Origin: an uncultured Coriobacteriaceae bacterium
GTDB lineage: Bacteria > Actinomycetota > Coriobacteriia > Coriobacteriales > Atopobiaceae
Reading direction: 5' to 3'
Length of the DNA: 64,000 nt
NCBI GenBank assembly: GCA_902793465.1
Contig: CADBDT010000001.1
Span: forward strand, 116,466-180,465
Shown: piece by piece, positions 38,268 through 47,516 of the stretch
Layout of the letters: every line of letters begins with the position of its first letter
How positions within the stretch are numbered: the stretch's first letter is position 1
The notes under the pieces: model-generated
What the model saw: the letters and a program-made list of their open reading frames with translations, nothing else
What the model was told of the DNA's origin: nothing
The model's database searches: none
Made by a program: the position numbers and the translations under genes

Positions 38268-39461
38268 ATGGATATTGTGATTATTGCGGAGTTTTGTGAA
38301 ACGTTTTCCGATGAGGATAATGGTCGATTTCTCTATCTTGCCAACATGCTTTCAAACGAGCATGATGTGGAGCTTGTGACCAGTAGCTTTTACCATACAA
38401 CTAAGTCACAACGTACAGCTCCTGAGAGGTCTTGGCCGTTCGATATTACATTCATTAGCGAGCCTGGTTACCCAAAAAATATATGTCTCAAGCGTTTTTA
38501 TAGCCATGCTATGTGGGGTAGGAATGTTGAAAAATACCTTAGGCAAAGGAAACGGCCTGATGTCATCTACTGTGCTATACCGTCCCTAACCGGTCCAAAT
38601 CTCATAGCGAAGTATTGCGAGAAGAACAACATTCGATTTGTGATTGATGTACAGGATTTGTGGCCTGAAGCATTCAAGATGGTGTTTAACGTACCCGTAG
38701 TGAGTGGTATTGTATTTGCGCCGTTTAGCGTTCTAGCAAATGGAATATACAAGCGCGCTGACGCGATTTGTGGTGTTTCGGATACATACTGTAGCCGTGC
38801 GCTTAGAGTGAACAAGAAATGCGCGAAGTCAGCAACTGTTTTTCTCGGTACCGATTTGACGACGTTTGATGCCTATGCAAGGGCTAAACCAATAAGAACA
38901 AAACCGAACGACGAGGTTTGGCTCGCATATTGTGGGACATTGGGGTCATCGTATGACCTTACCTGTGTAATAGATGCACTTAATCTGCTTGATGATGAGA
39001 GAGTGAAGTTTATTGTAATGGGCGATGGCCCAAAGATGGACGAGTTCCGAGGATACAGTGAGCAAAAGCATACGAAAACTTGGTTTGTCGGGCGCTTGCA
39101 ATATGACCAAATGTGTAGTCTGCTTTCCTCATGCGATATAACGGTAAACCCCATTGTTCATGGTGCGGCTGGTAGCATCATTAACAAGCATGCAGACTAC
39201 GCTGCATCTGGTCTGCCTGTTATTAATACGCAGGAGAGCGAAGAGTATCGCAAGCTTGTTGATGAGTACAATATGGGGTTTAACTGCGAAAACGGTAGCT
39301 CTTCTGATGTGGCAGTGAAGCTACGCATGCTAATTGACAACGTAAAGCTATGTCGAAAGATGGGAGCCAATGCACGCCGCTGTGCCGAGGAGCGATTCGA
39401 CCGGGTTACGAGTTACAATCGCCTGGTGGAGGAAATTGTGTTAAAGGAAGCAAGGTTATGA
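38268..39461 (+). CDS. Family 4 glycosyltransferase (WbuB-like)
   Basis: 397 residues, GT-B fold. The N-domain starts MDIVIIAEFCETFSDEDNGRFLYLANML and has VIDVQDLWPEAFKMVF, typical of WbuB-type enzymes for amino-sugar substrates. The C-domain has VWLAYCGTLGSSYDLTCVIDAL, KFIVMGDGPKMDEF and CDITVNPIVHGAAGSIINKHADYAASGLPVI. It transfers a sugar, often FucNAc- or GalNAc-like, to the lipid-linked chain. It overlaps the licD start by ATGA. Confidence 0.88.
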   Translation: MDIVIIAEFCETFSDEDNGRFLYLANMLSNEHDVELVTSSFYHTTKSQRTAPERSWPFDITFISEPGYPKNICLKRFYSHAMWGRNVEKYLRQRKRPDVIYCAIPSLTGPNLIAKYCEKNNIRFVIDVQDLWPEAFKMVFNVPVVSGIVFAPFSVLANGIYKRADAICGVSDTYCSRALRVNKKCAKSATVFLGTDLTTFDAYARAKPIRTKPNDEVWLAYCGTLGSSYDLTCVIDALNLLDDERVKFIVMGDGPKMDEFRGYSEQKHTKTWFVGRLQYDQMCSLLSSCDITVNPIVHGAAGSIINKHADYAASGLPVINTQESEEYRKLVDEYNMGFNCENGSSSDVAVKLRMLIDNVKLCRKMGANARRCAEERFDRVTSYNRLVEEIVLKEARL

Positions 39462-40372
39462 AGTCATACAAAAAACTGCTTAACTCGCTTTCAAAGGATG
39501 ATTCTCTTCGTAAGCTCACGGACGCGGAAATTGCTCGACTTCGCTGTGTTTTTCTGGAAGCATTTTGTGACTTAAGTGCGTGCTGCGAAAAGCACGGAAT
39601 AACTGTGATGCTTATCGGCGGGAGTGTTTTGGGTGCAGTTCGTCATAAGGGATTCATCCCTTGGGATGATGATTTGGACGTTGCGATAACACGCAGCGAC
39701 TTCGAGAAGCTTAAGTCTGTATTTGATGGAGAGCTTGGTGCAAAATACATCCTCTCGTCACCGAATTACAGGAATAACGCAAGCAATCGGTTTCCGAAAA
39801 TGCTTGTAAAAGACACCCTTTTCGTTGAAGCTGGCTGCAGTCCGGAAGACGAGTGGTCTAAGATTAAGATTGATATATTTATAATTGAAAACGTTCCTGA
39901 TGGTAAATTACGTAAAATACTAAAAGGCCTCTGGTGTACACTGCTTATGGGTATGGGTAGCTATGAGGAGACGTACGAAAACCAAAATGTCTTCTTTGAA
40001 CATTACATGTGTAAAACAGATGAGGGAAGGAAAGAGTACAAACGGCGTCTTCGTTTGGGAAAACTCTTTTCGTTTTTCAGCTTCCAGCGTTGGATGAATA
40101 TAATAGACGCTTCTTGTCAGTACAAAAAAGAAACATCACTTATGGGTATTCCAACTGGCCGTGGCCACTATTTTGGCGAAATTCGACCTAGGGATACATT
40201 CGTTCCTGCTTCTGTAGGGGAGTTTGAGGGAATGCGGGTAAAGCTACCGCATAATCCCCATGATTACCTATGTAATCTCTATGGGCATGATTATATGACC
40301 CTGCCGCCTATGGAGAATAGGGAGCGGCACTTTATTGTGGATATACGTTTTAAGGAGGAGGGGGAAGACTAA
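39458..40372 (+). CDS. licD: LicD-family phosphotransferase
   Basis: 304 residues from the ATG at 39458 overlapping the preceding TGA. The LicD core is plain: KHGITVMLIGGSVLGAVRHKGFIPWDDDLDVAITRSDFEKL with the GG-x-LG-x-RH and D-D-D metal-binding residues, then KIKIDIFIIENVPD. LicD proteins transfer phosphocholine, ribitol phosphate or other alcohol phosphates from CDP-activated donors to surface sugars. The next gene is a TarI-like cytidylyltransferase, which would supply such a CDP donor. Overlaps the next gene by one base (TAATG). Confidence 0.9.
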   Translation: MKSYKKLLNSLSKDDSLRKLTDAEIARLRCVFLEAFCDLSACCEKHGITVMLIGGSVLGAVRHKGFIPWDDDLDVAITRSDFEKLKSVFDGELGAKYILSSPNYRNNASNRFPKMLVKDTLFVEAGCSPEDEWSKIKIDIFIIENVPDGKLRKILKGLWCTLLMGMGSYEETYENQNVFFEHYMCKTDEGRKEYKRRLRLGKLFSFFSFQRWMNIIDASCQYKKETSLMGIPTGRGHYFGEIRPRDTFVPASVGEFEGMRVKLPHNPHDYLCNLYGHDYMTLPPMENRERHFIVDIRFKEEGED

Positions 40373-41088
40373 TGGCTGTTGTTGGTCTGTTGATTGCGGG
40401 GGGGTCGGGAAACCGCATGCATCAGGATATTCCCAAGCAGTTCATCACGGTAAACGAGCGACCCGTAATTGTGTATACACTCGAAGCGTTTGAGGAACAT
40501 CCAGAGATAGATGCGATTGCCGTGGTGTGCATTGAGGGTTGGGAACAGGTTCTCTGGGCATATGCAAAACAATTCAACATTAGTAAGCTCAAGTATGTGG
40601 TTCCAGGTGGACTGAATGGACAAGACTCTATTCGCAACGGTGTTTATGAGCTTGAAAAACATTTTGCCACGGAAGACCTCGTGCTCATTCACGACGCAAT
40701 TCGTCCCATGGTCTCGGCAGAGATTATCTCCGATAATATTCGTGTTGCGCGTAAGTACGGCAACGCAATAACTGTTATCCCCTGCGCTGAAGCCATGATG
40801 CAGACGGAGGATGGAGTTATTTCTACGGGCAGTTATCCAAGGGACAACCTTAAGAGAACGCAAACGCCTCAGGCATTTAGAATTGGCGATATCTGCGACT
40901 TGCATAGAAGGGCGCTTAAGGCAGGAATCACCAATTCCGTTGCATCGTGCACGCTGAAGATTGAAATGGGCGAACAGGTCTTCTTTTCTCGTGGCTCGGA
41001 AAAAAACGTAAAACTCACTACCGTGGAGGACATTGACATTTTTAAGGCACTACTAGTCGCAAAGAGATCAGACTGGCTTAAGGACTAG
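40372..41088 (+). CDS. TarI/IspD-family cytidylyltransferase
   Basis: 238 residues, MAVVGLLIAGGSGNRMHQDIPKQFITVNERPVIVYTLEAFEEHPEID. It has the CTP-binding GGSGNRM-x4-PKQF, VPGGLNGQDSIRNG, LIHDAIRPMVSAEIISDNI and LKRTQTPQAFRIGDICD motifs of IspD/TarI. Placement directly behind licD argues for activation of ribitol-5-phosphate or a related pentitol/pentulose phosphate to its CDP form, not for isoprenoid synthesis. Start ATG overlaps licD stop; GGAGGAGGGGG lies well placed upstream. Confidence 0.88.
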   Translation: MAVVGLLIAGGSGNRMHQDIPKQFITVNERPVIVYTLEAFEEHPEIDAIAVVCIEGWEQVLWAYAKQFNISKLKYVVPGGLNGQDSIRNGVYELEKHFATEDLVLIHDAIRPMVSAEIISDNIRVARKYGNAITVIPCAEAMMQTEDGVISTGSYPRDNLKRTQTPQAFRIGDICDLHRRALKAGITNSVASCTLKIEMGEQVFFSRGSEKNVKLTTVEDIDIFKALLVAKRSDWLKD

Positions 41089-41091
41089 TGT

Positions 41092-42150
41092 ATGACTATC
41101 TATGGAAGCGAAATCTGGCTTTCGGATCTCGATGAGATATTAACGACGTTACCGGAACTTGATGGGTTGGCAGGCAAGAATTTATTGGTAACTGGTTGTA
41201 GTGGCCTTATCTGTTCGGCCGTTATAGACTTGTTAATCCGCTGGAATGGGAGCCATGATAAAAAGATCGTGATTCATGCTGCAAGCAGAACTGAGGAAGA
41301 GCTTATATCGCGTTTTTCAAAATTCTGCGATGAGGATTGGTTCGTATACACGCCTTATGATGCTGTTTCAAGTGCTAATGTGCTACCAAAATATTGCGAT
41401 TATATAATACACGGGGCTAGCAATGCATCGCCGAGTATGATTACCAAAGCTCCCGTAGAGACAATGCTCGGAAACTTTACAGGAATCAATTGCCTTCTTG
41501 ACTATTCCAGAAAGACTGGAGCCAGAATCCTGTTTATCTCAAGTTCAGAAGTGTACGGTATTAAAGATAATAACAAGCCGTATCAAACTGACGAGTACGG
41601 CTTTATAGACTTGTTAAACTCTCGGAATTCATATTCGGTTGGCAAACGTGCTGCAGAAACGCTATGTGTGTCATATGCGGACGAATATGGTGTGATACCA
41701 GTTATTGTGAGGCCAGGCCATATATATGGACCAACTGCCTCTCCATTTGACAATCGCGTATCCTCTGCGTGGGCATATGCCGTAGCAAGGGGCAGTGAGA
41801 TTGTTATGAAGAGTGAGGGCGCACAGATACGGAGCTATTGCTATTGCTTAGATTGCGCGTCTGCAATACTAAAAGTACTTTTGCGAGGGAAAACATGCCA
41901 TGCATATAATGTGTCGAACCCAGATTCTGTTATTACAATTAAACAGATGGCAGAGCTTTTGTCACAGTCGGCAGGCGTTATGTTGAGGACGGAGCTTCCC
42001 ACGGAGACGGAGAGAAGGGGTTTCAATCCTATGTCAAACTCGTCTTTGGACAGTACGGAGCTTCTTGACCTTGGCTGGCGAGGACTTTTTGATGCAGAAC
42101 GAGGTTTTAACCATACAGTTAAAATTATTAAACAGTGTTTGGATAGGTGA
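41092..42150 (+). CDS. NAD-dependent epimerase/dehydratase (extended SDR)
   Basis: 352 residues. A short N-terminal extension precedes [26 protein letters not shown] (NAD-binding; the third Gly is Ile-Cys-Ser here), [22 protein letters not shown], the catalytic [10 protein letters not shown] (YxxxK) and [29 protein letters not shown]. It most resembles dTDP/UDP-sugar epimerase-dehydratases. The substrate is unknown; it sits between TarI- and AraD-like genes and so may act on the same pentose-derived precursor or on an independent nucleotide sugar. Confidence 0.82.
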   Translation: MTIYGSEIWLSDLDEILTTLPELDGLAGKNLLVTGCSGLICSAVIDLLIRWNGSHDKKIVIHAASRTEEELISRFSKFCDEDWFVYTPYDAVSSANVLPKYCDYIIHGASNASPSMITKAPVETMLGNFTGINCLLDYSRKTGARILFISSSEVYGIKDNNKPYQTDEYGFIDLLNSRNSYSVGKRAAETLCVSYADEYGVIPVIVRPGHIYGPTASPFDNRVSSAWAYAVARGSEIVMKSEGAQIRSYCYCLDCASAILKVLLRGKTCHAYNVSNPDSVITIKQMAELLSQSAGVMLRTELPTETERRGFNPMSNSSLDSTELLDLGWRGLFDAERGFNHTVKIIKQCLDR

Positions 42151-42155
42151 CACCC

Positions 42156-42851
42156 ATGCTTGATGAGCTTAAAAATAGCGTTTGTGCAGCCAATCTTGAA
42201 TTGGTTAAACGAGGTGTTGTTATTTATACATGGGGTAATGTGAGCGGAATAGACCGTGACAAGGGACTAGTGGTAATAAAGCCCTCTGGTGTTAGCTACG
42301 ATGGGATGTGTCCAGATGACATGGTTATTGTTGATCTTGAGAGCGGGAAGGTGGTAGAAGGAAATCGGAGACCATCTTCAGATACACAGACACATCTTCA
42401 GCTTTATCGATCTTTTCCAGCCATTGGCGGTATTACGCACACTCATTCAGTAAACGCAGTCGCATTCGCGCAGGCCGGAATAGATATACCAGCTCTTGGA
42501 ACGACACATGCGGATTATTTTTATGGACCAATACCTTGTACACGCGAGCTAACACAGAATGAGGTTGAGAATGCATATGAGCTGAATACGGGCAAGGTTA
42601 TCGTAGAGTGCTTGAAAGATCGTGATATCGACCCCATTGCGGTACCTGGAGTCGTGGTCAAGAATCATGGACCCTTTACGTGGGGTAAGAATGCTGCGGA
42701 GTCGGTTTATCATGCTGTTGTTATGGACGTGATTGCAGAGATGGGCATAAAGACAATGTTGATCAACCCGCAAGCAAGCATTGCAAAGTATGTACTCGAT
42801 AAGCACTATACGCGAAAGCACGGACCGAACGCATACTATGGGCAAGGCTGA
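42156..42851 (+). CDS. Class II aldolase, L-ribulose-5-phosphate 4-epimerase (AraD)-like
   Basis: 231 residues from the ATG at 42156 ([31 protein letters not shown]), with AGGTGA before it. The AraD signature is complete: [27 protein letters not shown], the zinc motif [32 protein letters not shown] and [18 protein letters not shown]. AraD interconverts L-ribulose-5-P and D-xylulose-5-P. No arabinose catabolic genes are near; the neighbourhood of LicD and TarI-like genes suggests supply of a pentulose phosphate for CDP activation. Confidence 0.9.
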   Translation: MLDELKNSVCAANLELVKRGVVIYTWGNVSGIDRDKGLVVIKPSGVSYDGMCPDDMVIVDLESGKVVEGNRRPSSDTQTHLQLYRSFPAIGGITHTHSVNAVAFAQAGIDIPALGTTHADYFYGPIPCTRELTQNEVENAYELNTGKVIVECLKDRDIDPIAVPGVVVKNHGPFTWGKNAAESVYHAVVMDVIAEMGIKTMLINPQASIAKYVLDKHYTRKHGPNAYYGQG

Positions 42852-42908
42852 TGTTGCAACGCCTGTAATAGCGCGAGCACTAACGATTTATAACTCAAAG
42901 GTTAAGCA

Positions 42909-44030
42909 ATGATAACTAGAGACAGCTGCTACTTTTGTACCTCTACCTATCAGCTACTAAGCATAATCTCCCTTGCGGCAACACGAGGAGAGAGTGCTGA
43001 TCTTTATATAGATCCCCAGTTTAAAGATGCTGTACACATTGCTGAACATGTTGAAGAGCTTAAGCTATTTGAGTGTATAAAGGTTATCGATGCCGATGAA
43101 ATATACCGTTCGTTTTTTTCGCATCGTCGTGGGCTGCTGAATCACCTCGAAATTGCACGCAGCTATCTACTTATAGATAAAATTGCACAAATGATTCTTG
43201 AGCCGGGCATTAAATACAATAATATGTTTATCTCATCGAGGGCCTACATGCCCCGTATGGTTCAGCTGTTCTTGATTAAACATGGCATAAATACAAAAGT
43301 AAATTATTTTGAGGACGGTATTGGAAGCTATTTGGCAGACCATAGCTACGCCCCAAGAATGTCCGATGCCATCTTGCGTAAGATGTTGTTTGGCAAGAGT
43401 GCACTATTAACTAACCACGATAGATACCTCTTTTCTCCAGAGATATTTCGTTCGATTAACAAGTCTTCAAAATGCGGTCTGTTTAAGATAGATAATATTT
43501 TTAATGAGCCCGAATGGCTGAATGCTATGAACAAGGTATTTGGCTATGACGAGAGTGAACAGCTTAAGGAGAGAACGGTAATCATTGATGAGCCTTTGAA
43601 GGATATGCTTACGAATGAGCAGGTCTCAGAAGTGCTCGGAGCATACCGAACGGTACTTAAGTATTCCGGACAAAATGATACTGTGCTGAAGTTACATCCA
43701 CGAACAAATGAAAGACACGAAATACCTTGTGCGGTTTTCCAAAGTCATGGGGTTCCTTTTGAGGTCGTATGTATGAATAATAATGTGAGTGATAGCGTAT
43801 TAGTTACATTTGCGAGTACGGCCGTTGCAACGCCCAGAATCCTTCTTCATCAAGAGCCGTATATCATCTTGTTGTACAACATCCTGAGCACTCCTTATCA
43901 GGCAGCTAAGTCATTAGATGATTTTTTTTACAGCATATCGAAAGACCGTATCGATAAAAAGGTTTTTTTGCCAAACGATATGGAGGAGCTTGTATATGCG
44001 TTAAATATTATATATGGAGGAAGGTGCTAA
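42909..44030 (+). CDS. Polysialyltransferase-fold (POLYST/GT52-like) glycosyltransferase
   Basis: 373 residues. The N-terminal DSCYFCTSTYQLLSIISLAA, then VNYFEDGIGSYLADHSY (D/E-D/E-G motif), TVLKLHPRTNERHEI (HP motif with K) and VLVTFASTAVATPRILLHQEPYIILLY (S-T pair) are the hallmarks of bacterial polysialyl- and LOS sialyltransferases. In this operon it most likely transfers the nonulosonic acid from CMP-legionaminic acid. Its stop overlaps the next ATG (TAATG). Confidence 0.82.
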   Translation: MITRDSCYFCTSTYQLLSIISLAATRGESADLYIDPQFKDAVHIAEHVEELKLFECIKVIDADEIYRSFFSHRRGLLNHLEIARSYLLIDKIAQMILEPGIKYNNMFISSRAYMPRMVQLFLIKHGINTKVNYFEDGIGSYLADHSYAPRMSDAILRKMLFGKSALLTNHDRYLFSPEIFRSINKSSKCGLFKIDNIFNEPEWLNAMNKVFGYDESEQLKERTVIIDEPLKDMLTNEQVSEVLGAYRTVLKYSGQNDTVLKLHPRTNERHEIPCAVFQSHGVPFEVVCMNNNVSDSVLVTFASTAVATPRILLHQEPYIILLYNILSTPYQAAKSLDDFFYSISKDRIDKKVFLPNDMEELVYALNIIYGGRC

Positions 44031-45181
44031 TGCTCAAGACGCTGTTTTGTTCAAAAAACGTATTGGTGGCATTGGGAGTTACCGCCTACTTTGTCGCAAT
44101 GCTCGTTACCACACAGTTTGAAGGCGTAGCCGTATCACTGCTATGGTATAGCACAGTCCTATTTGGTGCAGTATGTGGATTGTTTTGTCGCCGTTTTCGA
44201 CTAGCACCAAAAGAGATCTACTTCATAATTGTGATGGTTTCTACTGGGGTTTTAAATGCATTGTTGGTTGGTACGACAAGCGTCAGACAACAGGCTCTTC
44301 TGGTGCTATTGTTCTTACTATCACTTATGTTTACTTCAGAATATGTACATGAAGACGTATTCTTTCTTTCAGCGCTCCTAAACGTTGCTTTGGTAATACT
44401 GAAATTCATGATAGTTGGGTTTTCTGGCAATATTTATACTACCTCTTCTAGTAATTATGTCTCTGTATACCTGATGTATCCTACTGTGATTTACTATATA
44501 CTTTGCGAAAAAAACGGAAAAGCAAGTCGTTCCTTCCTTGCGATTGTCGTTTGGGTGCTCAGTCTTCTTTCTAGGGGACGAGGCGGTATCATTGCTACGA
44601 CAGTGCTTGTGGTTGGACTTTTGATTGTAAAGTACAAGAACACGGGCGGAGCATTCAAGCTTCTTATCATGATTATAGGTATTCTAGTCCTTACGGTTGC
44701 TGTGCTAAATATTGAACGTATTATTCGGGTACTCGATACATCGGTTGTTTCTGAGTATTTTAGGCAGAGGGGAATGCGGAGTTCGAGGACTTACGTGTGG
44801 TCTGAATATATCGAGCGAACAATATGTGACTTCAAAAATATAATAATCGGAACAGATGTTAAGAACGTACTTTTAGTTCAGGAACTGAACGGTAACCCTC
44901 ACAATAGTTTCATCGCTGTTCATATGAACAATGGTCTTATAATGCTTGTGCTTGTGCTCGTGTTGTTTGTCAGGCAGATAACGCGCTCAATTCGGAACCG
45001 TTATTATATATATACCATCTGCGCACTATCGATGGTGATACGGTCCTTTACGGACAGCATCTTCTGGCCTACCTATGGCACTGCAGTTCTTTTTTTTCTT
45101 CTCTTTATTGACTTAAAAGAACATAACCACAACAGAGTAATCAAAGACAATAAAAGGATAGAATTTACAATGGGCGATTAG
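44030..45181 (+). CDS. wzy: Wzy-type glycan polymerase
   Basis: 383 residues and about ten membrane segments: MLKTLFCSKNVLVALGVTAYFVAMLV at the start, then LLVLLFLLSLMFTSEYV and RSFLAIVVWVLSLLSRGRGGIIATTVLVVGLLI. The SRGRGG-type motif and the extracytoplasmic loop with RQRGMRSSRTYVWSEYIERTICDF and NGNPHNSFIAVHMNNG (H-N-S) are typical of Wzy/O-antigen polymerases. It joins flipped repeat units outside the membrane. The ATG at 44030 has GGAAGG 5 nt upstream. Confidence 0.85.
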   Translation: MLKTLFCSKNVLVALGVTAYFVAMLVTTQFEGVAVSLLWYSTVLFGAVCGLFCRRFRLAPKEIYFIIVMVSTGVLNALLVGTTSVRQQALLVLLFLLSLMFTSEYVHEDVFFLSALLNVALVILKFMIVGFSGNIYTTSSSNYVSVYLMYPTVIYYILCEKNGKASRSFLAIVVWVLSLLSRGRGGIIATTVLVVGLLIVKYKNTGGAFKLLIMIIGILVLTVAVLNIERIIRVLDTSVVSEYFRQRGMRSSRTYVWSEYIERTICDFKNIIIGTDVKNVLLVQELNGNPHNSFIAVHMNNGLIMLVLVLVLFVRQITRSIRNRYYIYTICALSMVIRSFTDSIFWPTYGTAVLFFLLFIDLKEHNHNRVIKDNKRIEFTMGD

Positions 45182-45251
45182 CAACTTAGTTCAGTTCAAA
45201 GTATAGTAATATTCAACTATCAAAAAGGATATACCTGAACAGAGGAGATTC

Positions 45252-46235
45252 ATGCTAAGCAAAGTACTTGTAACAGGTGCTGACGGATTTATTGGCAGCC
45301 ATCTAACAGAGGAGCTGGTAAAGCGCGGATACGAGGTTCGCGCCTTCGCATTATACAACTCGTTTAACACGTGGGGCTGGCTTGACACATTGTCGACAGA
45401 CGTCATGGACCATGTGGACGTGTTTACTGGGGATATTCGTGATCCCAACGGTATACGCGAGGCCATGAGGGGTTGCGAGGCCGTACTTCACCTCGCTGCC
45501 CTCATTGCAATTCCCTTTAGCTATCACAGTCCTGATGCTTACGTAGATACGAATATAAAAGGCACACTCAACGTGTTGCAGGCGGCGCGTCAGCTTGAAA
45601 CCGAGCGAGTGCTCGTTACTTCTACCTCAGAGGTTTATGGTACGGCACAGTACGTTCCGATTGACGAGAAACATCCATATCAGGGACAGTCACCCTATTC
45701 GGCAACAAAGATTGGCGCCGATCGCCTGGCAGAGAGCTTTTGGCGTTCATTTGAGCTTCCCGTAACCATCGTGCGTCCCTTCAATACTTATGGTCCACGA
45801 CAATCTGCACGTGCGGTTATTCCAACGATCATTACGCAACTGCTGGCAGGTAAGGAAGAGATTCATCTAGGATCACTTTCTCCCACGCGTGATTTCAACT
45901 ATGTAAAGGATACCGCTGCAGGTTTTATTGCCATGCTTGAGTCCAACAAGACCATAGGTCAGGAAATAAACATTGCGACGCAGAAGGAGATTTCCATTGG
46001 CGATTTGGCCAACGAGCTCATTCGCCAAATTAATCCAAGTGCGTGTATCGTGTGCGAAGAGGAACGACTGCGCCCCTCAAGTAGCGAGGTCGAGCGTTTG
46101 CTGGGTTGTAACAAAAAGATAATGGAGCTTACAGACTGGAGACCTCAATATACGCTCGAACGGGGGCTTGCGGAGACAATTGAGTTCCTGCGTAACAATC
46201 TCTCGCGCTACAAGGTAGACATTTATAATATTTAG
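45252..46235 (+). CDS. legB: LegB-type GDP-GlcNAc 4,6-dehydratase
   Basis: 327 residues. KVLVTGADGFIGSHLTEELVKRGYEVRAF (NAD-binding), LHLAALIAIPFSYHSPDAYVDTNIKGTLNVLQAA, TSTSEVYGTAQYVPIDE, SPYSATKIGADRLAESF (YxxxK), VRPFNTYGPRQSARAVIPTII and the C-terminal RYKVDIYN match LegB proteins closely. It starts the CMP-legionaminic acid pathway by making the GDP-4-keto-6-deoxy sugar from GDP-GlcNAc. AGAGGAG precedes the ATG, and a 70-bp gap separates it from wzy. Confidence 0.92.
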   Translation: MLSKVLVTGADGFIGSHLTEELVKRGYEVRAFALYNSFNTWGWLDTLSTDVMDHVDVFTGDIRDPNGIREAMRGCEAVLHLAALIAIPFSYHSPDAYVDTNIKGTLNVLQAARQLETERVLVTSTSEVYGTAQYVPIDEKHPYQGQSPYSATKIGADRLAESFWRSFELPVTIVRPFNTYGPRQSARAVIPTIITQLLAGKEEIHLGSLSPTRDFNYVKDTAAGFIAMLESNKTIGQEINIATQKEISIGDLANELIRQINPSACIVCEEERLRPSSSEVERLLGCNKKIMELTDWRPQYTLERGLAETIEFLRNNLSRYKVDIYNI

Positions 46236-46246
46236 AGGAGCGTGCT

Positions 46247-47395
46247 ATGATTCCTCTTGCTGTGCCAAATCTTACGGGTAACGAGCGAAAGTATCTAAAT
46301 GAGTGCATCGATACAACGTTCGTTTCTTCGGTGGGTGAGTTTGTGAACCGACTGGAAGCTGATGCTACAAGCCTTACGGGTGCAACGTCAGCCGTTGCGA
46401 CCTCTGCGGGTACGACCGCCTTGCATGCGTCGCTCATAACTCTCGGCGTACGCCCTGGTGACTACGTAATCGTACCGAGCTTCACGTTTATTGCCTCGGC
46501 CAATGCCGTCTGTCATGCCGGTGCTATTCCCTGGCTCTTTGATATAGATCCAACAAGCTGGTGTATCGACTTAGATCAGGTCGAGTTAGAGCTTGAAGAG
46601 AACTGTCACATGCTCAATGGTGTGACATTTCATCGAGCATCTGGTCGTAGAGTCTCAGCATTAATGCCCGTCTATACGCTTGGCAACATGCCGAACATGG
46701 ATGCGGCTCGCAGAATTTGCGATACGTGGAATCTCTCACTTCTAGCGGATGCGGCTTGTGCGATTGGCGCGACCTTCCGTGGCCGTAGACTTGCTGAGCT
46801 AGCTGACCTTTCTGCCATATCACTTAATGGAAATAAGACTATTACAGCAGGTGGTGGTGGGTTAGTAATTGGCACGAACGATAAGCTGCTGGCGGAGGTC
46901 CGACACCTCACCACAACGGCGCGCGTATGGCCAGACTACGACTTTGATCGCGTGGGTTATAATTACCGTTTAACCAACCTTCAGGCTGCCGTCGCTGTAG
47001 CTCAGTTAGAGCGCCTGGATGAGTTCGTTGTGCGAAAGCGTGCGATTCGCGTGGCATACGACAACGCATTTCAGGAAGTAGAGGGTTTAACTACGTTTCC
47101 GGTTCCTGAATGGTGCGAAAGCTCCTGCTGGTTCTCTGGTATAGTTTTAGACGATGCGAACGAGACACAGCCAGTTGTTGAGGCCCTTAACGCACGCGGC
47201 GTCGGTGCTAAATCGTTCTGGAAACCCGTACATCTACAAGCGCCGTATATTGCAAACGAGCGCTCAAGTAGTCTTGCCGTATCAGAGGGCCTGTGGGATA
47301 GGGTCATTACCCTTCCGTGTTCTACTGGAATTACAGACAAAGAGATTGAAGAAGTGATTGCAACCACCAAAGATGTGCTGATGAACGTTGGATAA
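46247..47395 (+). CDS. legC: LegC-type GDP-sugar aminotransferase
   Basis: 382 residues. IPLAVPNLTGNERKYLNECIDTTFVSSVGEFVNRLE at the start, ATSAGTTALHASLITLG, LLADAACAIGATFRGRRLAELADLSAISLNGNKTITAGGGG (PLP lysine in NGNK) and RVGYNYRLTNLQAAVAVAQLERLDEF. It aminates the LegB product at C4 with PLP. It follows legB by 11 bp. Confidence 0.92.
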   Translation: MIPLAVPNLTGNERKYLNECIDTTFVSSVGEFVNRLEADATSLTGATSAVATSAGTTALHASLITLGVRPGDYVIVPSFTFIASANAVCHAGAIPWLFDIDPTSWCIDLDQVELELEENCHMLNGVTFHRASGRRVSALMPVYTLGNMPNMDAARRICDTWNLSLLADAACAIGATFRGRRLAELADLSAISLNGNKTITAGGGGLVIGTNDKLLAEVRHLTTTARVWPDYDFDRVGYNYRLTNLQAAVAVAQLERLDEFVVRKRAIRVAYDNAFQEVEGLTTFPVPEWCESSCWFSGIVLDDANETQPVVEALNARGVGAKSFWKPVHLQAPYIANERSSSLAVSEGLWDRVITLPCSTGITDKEIEEVIATTKDVLMNVG

Positions 47396-47516
47396 GACGA
47401 GTCGATGAGGACATGCCTAGTGGTGTTCGGGTTGCGGTGCGATTCAAATTGGAGGCATGGTTTCCCGTTGTTTTAGTTACGGATTTAAAGAATGTAGTCG
47501 AACGGAGGGTAATCAC

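Noticed and set aside
40372..41088. IspD of the isoprenoid pathway
   Set aside because: Sequence alone cannot exclude it, but its overlap with licD and neighbouring araD-like gene make a CDP-alditol or CDP-pentulose role more likely.
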